Of a stretch of 64,000 nucleotides of DNA, positions 59,701 to 64,000 are shown one piece after another. The notes under the pieces were generated by a model. It was not told the origin of the DNA and ran no database searches. It saw nothing but the letters and a program-made list of their open reading frames with translations. This DNA is from Alistipes sp. (lineage in GTDB: Bacteria; Bacteroidota; Bacteroidia; Bacteroidales; Rikenellaceae): contig JAHHQK010000002.1 of NCBI GenBank assembly GCA_020026435.1, positions 83,228 through 147,227 on the forward strand, written 5' to 3'. The translations under genes were made by a program, and so were the position numbers. Numbering within the stretch: the stretch's first letter is position 1; every line of letters starts with the position of its first letter.

Positions 59701-61266
59701 ATGATTTCCGACTATCTATCCACCGTCGACTGGTCACGCGCACAGTTCGCCATGACGGCCATCTACCACTGGCTGTTCGTCCCGCTGACACTCGGACTGG
59801 GCTTCCTCATCGCCATCATGGAAACCCTCTACTTCCGCACGAAGGACCCGTTCTGGCTCCGCACGACCAAATTCTGGATGCGCCTGTTCGGCATCAACTT
59901 CGCCATCGGCGTAGCCACGGGTCTGATCCTCGAATTCGAATTCGGGACCAACTGGTCCAACTACTCCCACTTTGTGGGTGACATTTTCGGCGCTCCGCTG
60001 GCCATCGAGGGCATCTTCGCCTTCTTCCTCGAATCGACCTTCATCGCCGTGATGTTCTTCGGCTGGCGCAAGGTCAGCCGGGGCTTCCACCTCACGGCCA
60101 CGTGGCTCACGGCCTTCGGCGCCAACCTCTCGGCGTGGTGGATCCTGGTCGCCAACTCGTGGATGCAGGATCCCGTGGGATGCGACTTCAACCTCGAGAC
60201 CATGCGCAACGAGATGACCTCGTTCTCGGCCGTGGCGCTGTCGCCCGTGGCAATCAACAAGTTTTTCCACACCGTCACCTCGTCGTTCGTGCTGGCGGCC
60301 CTCTTCGTCGTGGGAGTCAGCGCGTGGTACCTGCTGCGCCGGCGCGAACAACTGATGGCCCGCAGGAGCATCGCCATCGCCTCGGCCTTCGGATTCGTCT
60401 TCGCCATCATCACGGCCATCACGGGCGACCGCTCGGGAGCCATCGTGGCCCGCGTGCAGCCCATGAAGCTGGCGGCCATGGAGGCCCTCTACGACGGACA
60501 GGAGGGTGCCCCGCTCACGGCCGTGGGCATCCTGCGCCCCGAGGCGCAGCGGACCGAAGGCAAAGAGGCCTTCTACTTCAAGATCGACATCCCGAAGATG
60601 CTCTCGCTGATGAGTTTCCGCTCGGCCGACGCATTCGTCCCGGGCATCAACGACCTGGTCTACGGCAACGAGGAGTACGGCGTGATGTCGGCCTCGGAGA
60701 AGATCGAACGGGGACGCGTGGCCGTCGAGGAGCTGGGCCGCTACCGCACGGCCCGCGAGAAGGGGGACACGGCGGCCGTCGCCAGAATCAAAGCCAAGTT
60801 CGACCGCTCGACGCCCCAGGGCAAGGAGTTCCTGCACGAGCATTTCACCTATTTCGGCTACGGCTACCTCTCGTCGCCCGAGCAGATCGTGCCCAACGTG
60901 CCGCTGCTGTTCTACTCGTTCCGCCTGATGGTCGGCGCCGGGAGCTTCTTCATCCTGCTGCTGGGCCTCGTCTGGTGGCTGAACCACAAGGACCGCCTCG
61001 CCTCGAAACGCTGGCTGCTGTGGACGGCCGTATGGACCGTCCCGCTGGCCTACCTCGCCTCGCAGGCCGGATGGATCATCGCCGAAGTCGGACGCCAGCC
61101 GTGGGCCATTCAGGACCTGATGCCCGTGGGTGTCGCGGCCTCGAAAATTCCCAGCGGATCGGTCTCGGCGACCTTCTTCCTCTTTCTGGGGCTGTTCACG
61201 GCGCTGCTCGTCGCCGAGTTAAGCATCATGTTCCGACAGATCAGGACAGGCCCCCAAAACGACTGA
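59701..61266 (+). CDS. cydA: cytochrome bd oxidase subunit I
   Basis: 521 residues, nine predicted membrane helices. The N-terminal region with FAMTAIYHWLFVPLTLG carries the haem ligand His, INKFFHTVTSSFVLAALF the haem b558 His, and VPLLFYSFRLMVGAG the Met/GWxxxEx-like region; GRQPWAIQDLMPVG closes quinol contacts. The enzyme reduces oxygen at low concentration with quinol. The extracytoplasmic loop after helix 6 (about 265-360) includes FYFKIDIPKMLSL and is the quinol loop. Confidence 0.93.
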   Translation: MISDYLSTVDWSRAQFAMTAIYHWLFVPLTLGLGFLIAIMETLYFRTKDPFWLRTTKFWMRLFGINFAIGVATGLILEFEFGTNWSNYSHFVGDIFGAPLAIEGIFAFFLESTFIAVMFFGWRKVSRGFHLTATWLTAFGANLSAWWILVANSWMQDPVGCDFNLETMRNEMTSFSAVALSPVAINKFFHTVTSSFVLAALFVVGVSAWYLLRRREQLMARRSIAIASAFGFVFAIITAITGDRSGAIVARVQPMKLAAMEALYDGQEGAPLTAVGILRPEAQRTEGKEAFYFKIDIPKMLSLMSFRSADAFVPGINDLVYGNEEYGVMSASEKIERGRVAVEELGRYRTAREKGDTAAVARIKAKFDRSTPQGKEFLHEHFTYFGYGYLSSPEQIVPNVPLLFYSFRLMVGAGSFFILLLGLVWWLNHKDRLASKRWLLWTAVWTVPLAYLASQAGWIIAEVGRQPWAIQDLMPVGVAASKIPSGSVSATFFLFLGLFTALLVAELSIMFRQIRTGPQND

Positions 61267-61435
61267 CATCCCGACAAACGCAGCCTTGACGGCGACGTGA
61301 CTTCGGCGCACGCGGACACAAGTCCCCGAGGCGGGAATCCGGAAACGGAACAGACTCCCCGACACCGCAACGCGCCGTGAACCGCCGACTGACAAGAGCG
61401 GCAAAACAACGACAACAACGCTAACAACGACAATT

Positions 61436-62578
61436 ATGGATACTATCACACTACTCCAACACTACTGGTGGCTGATCATTTCGCTTTTGGGAGCCCTGCT
61501 GGTCTTCCTGATGTTCGTGCAGGGCGGTCAGGCACTGCTCTACACGATCGGCCGCACGGAAGAGGAGCGCAACATGCTGGTCAACTCGCTGGGTCGCAAG
61601 TGGGAATTCACCTTCACGACGCTCGTGACATTCGGCGGAGCGTTCTTCGCCTCGTTCCCGTTGTTCTACTCCACGTCGTTCGGCGGGGCATTCTACGTCT
61701 GGATGGCCATCCTGCTGTGCTTCGTCCTGCAGGCCGTGGCCTACGAATACCGCCGCAAACCGGCCAACGTCTTCGGCGAGCGGACGTTCAACGCCTTCCT
61801 GCTCGCCAACGGCGTGCTGGGGCCGCTGCTGATCGGCACGGCCGTGGGAACCTTCTTCACGGGGGCGGAATTCACCGTCGACCGGCTCAACCTCGCCAAT
61901 CAGGGCGGCGCAGCGGTGATCTCGCAGTGGGCGACGCCGTGGCACGGCCTGGAGGCCGTCGCCGAGTGGCGCAACGTGCTGCTGGGGCTGTCGGTGGTGC
62001 TGCTGACCATGACGCTGGCCTGCCAATACTTCATGAACAACATCGACGACGAGGTGATCTTCCGCCGCGCCGCACGCCGCATGCGGGCGTTCGCCGTGCT
62101 GTTCGTCGTCTGCTTCGTGACATGGCTCTTGGCCCTCGTCCTCGCAGACGGACCGGCCGTCGACGCCGCGGGCCGGATCAGCATCGAACCCTTCAAATAC
62201 CTCCACAACCTCATGGAGATGCCCTATGTCGCAGCCGCACTGCTCGCCGGCGTGGTTTCGGTGCTCTGGAGCATCGGGCTGGGGTGGCGCGGCAGCCGCC
62301 ATGCCGTGTGGTTCGGGGGCGCCGGCACGGTGCTCACGGTGCTGTCGCTGCTGCTGCTCGCGGGCTGGAACAACACGGCCTACTACCCTTCGCTGGCGGA
62401 CATGCAGTCGTCGCTGACGATTCAAAACTCCTCGTCGAGCCTCTTCACCCTCAAGACCATGGCCTGGGTGTCGCTGTTCGTGCCATTCGTCGCGGCCTAC
62501 ATCTGGTACGCCTGGCGGGCGATGAACCGCCGTCCGATCACCCGCGAGGAGATCCGCGGGGACGACCACCAATACTAA
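61436..62578 (+). CDS. cydB: cytochrome bd oxidase subunit II
   Basis: 380 residues, about nine membrane helices. YWWLIISLLGALLVFLMFVQGGQ opens with the typical cydB start (residues 10-32), NSLGRKWEFTFTTLVTFGGA and YEYRRKPANVFGERTFNAFL follow. It completes the bd oxidase with CydA. The 170-bp gap after cydA holds no gene that I can support. Confidence 0.92.
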   Translation: MDTITLLQHYWWLIISLLGALLVFLMFVQGGQALLYTIGRTEEERNMLVNSLGRKWEFTFTTLVTFGGAFFASFPLFYSTSFGGAFYVWMAILLCFVLQAVAYEYRRKPANVFGERTFNAFLLANGVLGPLLIGTAVGTFFTGAEFTVDRLNLANQGGAAVISQWATPWHGLEAVAEWRNVLLGLSVVLLTMTLACQYFMNNIDDEVIFRRAARRMRAFAVLFVVCFVTWLLALVLADGPAVDAAGRISIEPFKYLHNLMEMPYVAAALLAGVVSVLWSIGLGWRGSRHAVWFGGAGTVLTVLSLLLLAGWNNTAYYPSLADMQSSLTIQNSSSSLFTLKTMAWVSLFVPFVAAYIWYAWRAMNRRPITREEIRGDDHQY

Positions 62579-62615
62579 ACGACAGAGCGGAGGCCTCGGC
62601 CTCCGCTCTGTCGTT
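62578..62615. terminator. bidirectional terminator between cydB and fabI
   Basis: A perfect stem of about 18 bp starting at the cydB stop codon, tiny loop. T-runs are short, but the position between convergent genes and stem strength support it. Confidence 0.75.
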
Positions 62616-62639
62616 CTCCCGTTCGCTTGGGTGTTGGGG

Positions 62640-63512
62640 TTATTTCTCCTCCTTCTCCCCGAACGGATATTGATTCTGGTGCACGTCGTCGAAGCGAATA
62701 CCCTTCTCGTAAGTCTTCATGGCATGGCACGACATACCCATCGACGAGAATCCGCCGTCGTGGTAGAGGTTCTGCATCGTCACCTTGCGCGTGAAGTCCG
62801 AGAAAAGCGTCAGCACGTAGTTCGCGCAATCTTCGGCCGAGGCGTTGCCCAGCGGCGACATGTTCTCGGCAAAACCCATCAGGTCACCCAGACCCAGCAC
62901 ACCGCTTCCGGCCGTGGTCGGCGTCGGCGACTGCGAGACGGTGTTGATGCGCACATGCTTCTCGCGGCCATAGATGTAGCCGAAACTGCGGGCTATGGAC
63001 TCCAGCAGCGCCTTGGCGTCGGCCATGTCGTTGTAGCCGTAGAGCGTGCGCTGTGCGGCGATGTAGGAAAGGGCCACGATCGAACCCCAGTCGTTGATGG
63101 CGTCCTTCTTGCGGGCTACCTGGATGGCCTTGTGGAACGAAATGGCCGAGATATCGAGCGTCTTCGAGAGGAAATTGTAGTCCAGATCGTCGTAGGTGCG
63201 GCCCTTGCGGACGTTGGGAGACATGCCGATCGAGTGGAGCATGAAGTCGAATTTGCCCCCGAAGTGCTCCATCGTCTTGTCGATCAGGTTCTCCAGATCC
63301 TCGACACTCGTGGCATCGGCCGGAACGACGATCGTATTGCACTTTTCGGCCAGCTCCGAGATGGTTCCCATGCGGATCGACACGGCGGTATTGGTGAGGA
63401 CGATTTCGGCCCCCTCCTCCACGGCGCGTTCCGCCACTTTCCAGGCTATCGACTGCTCGTTGAGCGCACCGAAAATCAGACCTTTCTTTCCTTTCAATAA
63501 GTTGTATGACAT
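62640..63512 (-). CDS. fabI: enoyl-[acyl-carrier-protein] reductase
   Basis: 290 residues. GLIFGALNEQSIAWKVAERA is the divergent NADH-binding motif of FabI, DFMLHSIGMSPNVRKG follows, and YGYNDMADAKALLESIAR contains the Tyr-x6-Lys-like active site (Tyr then Lys). INTVSQSPTPTTAGSGVLG is the substrate loop. Last step in each cycle of fatty acid elongation. Confidence 0.93.
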   Translation of the reverse strand: MSYNLLKGKKGLIFGALNEQSIAWKVAERAVEEGAEIVLTNTAVSIRMGTISELAEKCNTIVVPADATSVEDLENLIDKTMEHFGGKFDFMLHSIGMSPNVRKGRTYDDLDYNFLSKTLDISAISFHKAIQVARKKDAINDWGSIVALSYIAAQRTLYGYNDMADAKALLESIARSFGYIYGREKHVRINTVSQSPTPTTAGSGVLGLGDLMGFAENMSPLGNASAEDCANYVLTLFSDFTRKVTMQNLYHDGGFSSMGMSCHAMKTYEKGIRFDDVHQNQYPFGEKEEK

Positions 63513-63536
63513 CGTAATTCAGTTTAAAAATCCGGA

Positions 63537-63544
63537 CAAATATA
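63537..63544 (-). promoter_or_regulatory. -7 box of the fabI promoter
   Basis: TATATTTG on the minus strand, 25 bp before the ATG. Confidence 0.6.
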
Positions 63545-64000
63545 ACACTTATTTTTGAATTGACCCGCCCGACGACCCAAACAAACACTCCTGCACCCCG
63601 ACAGGGCAATATCCCTGCGGCTTGTCGGGGGCTTTTCGACGGGGAGGCGGCCCTCTTCGGCACGTCGGGCCGGAATGCGCCCGGAAGATGCCGCCAGCAG
63701 GCCGGAGAGGAGTTTCCCGTCGCCGGAAGCCAATGCCCCGGCCGGACGGGAAGTCCCGCGCCCCCGCAATCGGAAAGGACGCAGACAGTCCCGCAGCGCG
63801 ACAGACCGCCGGACCCGACCATGCGATCGTCACCCGATTGCCCGCAGCGATCATGGCAGCTTGCGAAGCAGTTGTGCATCGACCGAGAATCCCGGCGATT
63901 CAGCTTTTCAACAAAATGCTACCAATCAGCAAGATGCGCGGAATCCTGTTTATCATTTCATTAACTTTCCGATTCGGGCAACGGACAAAAGATATTTTTT
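63545..64000. other. terminal GC-rich stretch, no gene supported
   Basis: Open frames on both strands are Pro/Gly/Arg-rich and look like composition artefacts. The last 40 bp turn AT-rich and may be the promoter flank of a gene outside the window. Confidence 0.45.

Noticed and set aside
63560..63964. 134-codon ORF at the window end
   Set aside because: Pro/Arg/Gly-rich composition, no start context and no family resemblance.

Overview
The window reads as a chromosome segment of a high-GC gut Bacteroidales bacterium, most likely Alistipes or a close relative (Rikenellaceae). The support is promoters of the Bacteroidetes type (TAnnTTTG, often with TTTG about 20 nt upstream), several families typical of the phylum (DUF4290, DUF4492, FadL-like porin, DUF4434-like secreted protein) and a cydAB locus preceded by DUF4492. 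Genus assignment is inference.

Layout. 1-5.7 kb is host DNA: a truncated sugar transporter with a Tat-exported DUF4434-like protein, then a lipoprotein/FadL-like outer-membrane pair, then tRNA-Ser(CGA). From 5,762 to 43,582 an element of about 37.8 kb is integrated into the 3' end of that tRNA gene, bounded by a perfect 17-bp direct repeat. It is an HK97-type siphovirus prophage. A frameshifted integrase lies next to attL. The body is on the minus strand: replication genes, HNH, a second intact tyrosine recombinase, terminase, portal, protease, capsid, connectors, tail tube, chaperones, two DNA methyltransferases, tail tip, lysis genes, tape measure, fibre, and a leucine-rich-repeat protein. 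Next to attR sits an AT-rich cargo of about 10 kb carrying an Alw26I/Eco31I-like type IIS restriction-modification system and a second candidate defence cluster: an SF1 helicase (frameshifted), a DUF262-DUF1524 GmrSD-like enzyme and a DUF3644 HEPN-like protein.

43.6-64 kb is host DNA again: an aspartyl-protease-like protein, initiator tRNA, a five-gene heterodisulfide-reductase-like electron-transfer operon, an operon for a TlpA-like protein, lpxH, thyA, a HAD phosphatase and folA, then DUF4290, a sigma-54-type AAA regulator without its DNA-binding domain, nhaC with a HAD phosphatase, DUF4492-cydAB, and fabI.

Most interesting points: (i) two late prophage promoters share an 18-bp palindrome-containing operator at identical spacing; (ii) a promoter-hairpin-terminator unit between the terminase and the recombinase looks like a phage small RNA; (iii) the cytosine methyltransferase gene carries a 327-codon overlapping frame that itself looks like real protein; (iv) the tape measure and the replication protein are each split by one in-frame TAG; (v) the prophage supplies a replacement terminator for the tRNA it interrupts; (vi) the defence cargo. 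The broken integrase, two homopolymer frameshifts and the ambers could mean prophage decay, recoding or sequencing error. TAG also serves as an ordinary stop elsewhere in the prophage, so a global code change is unlikely.
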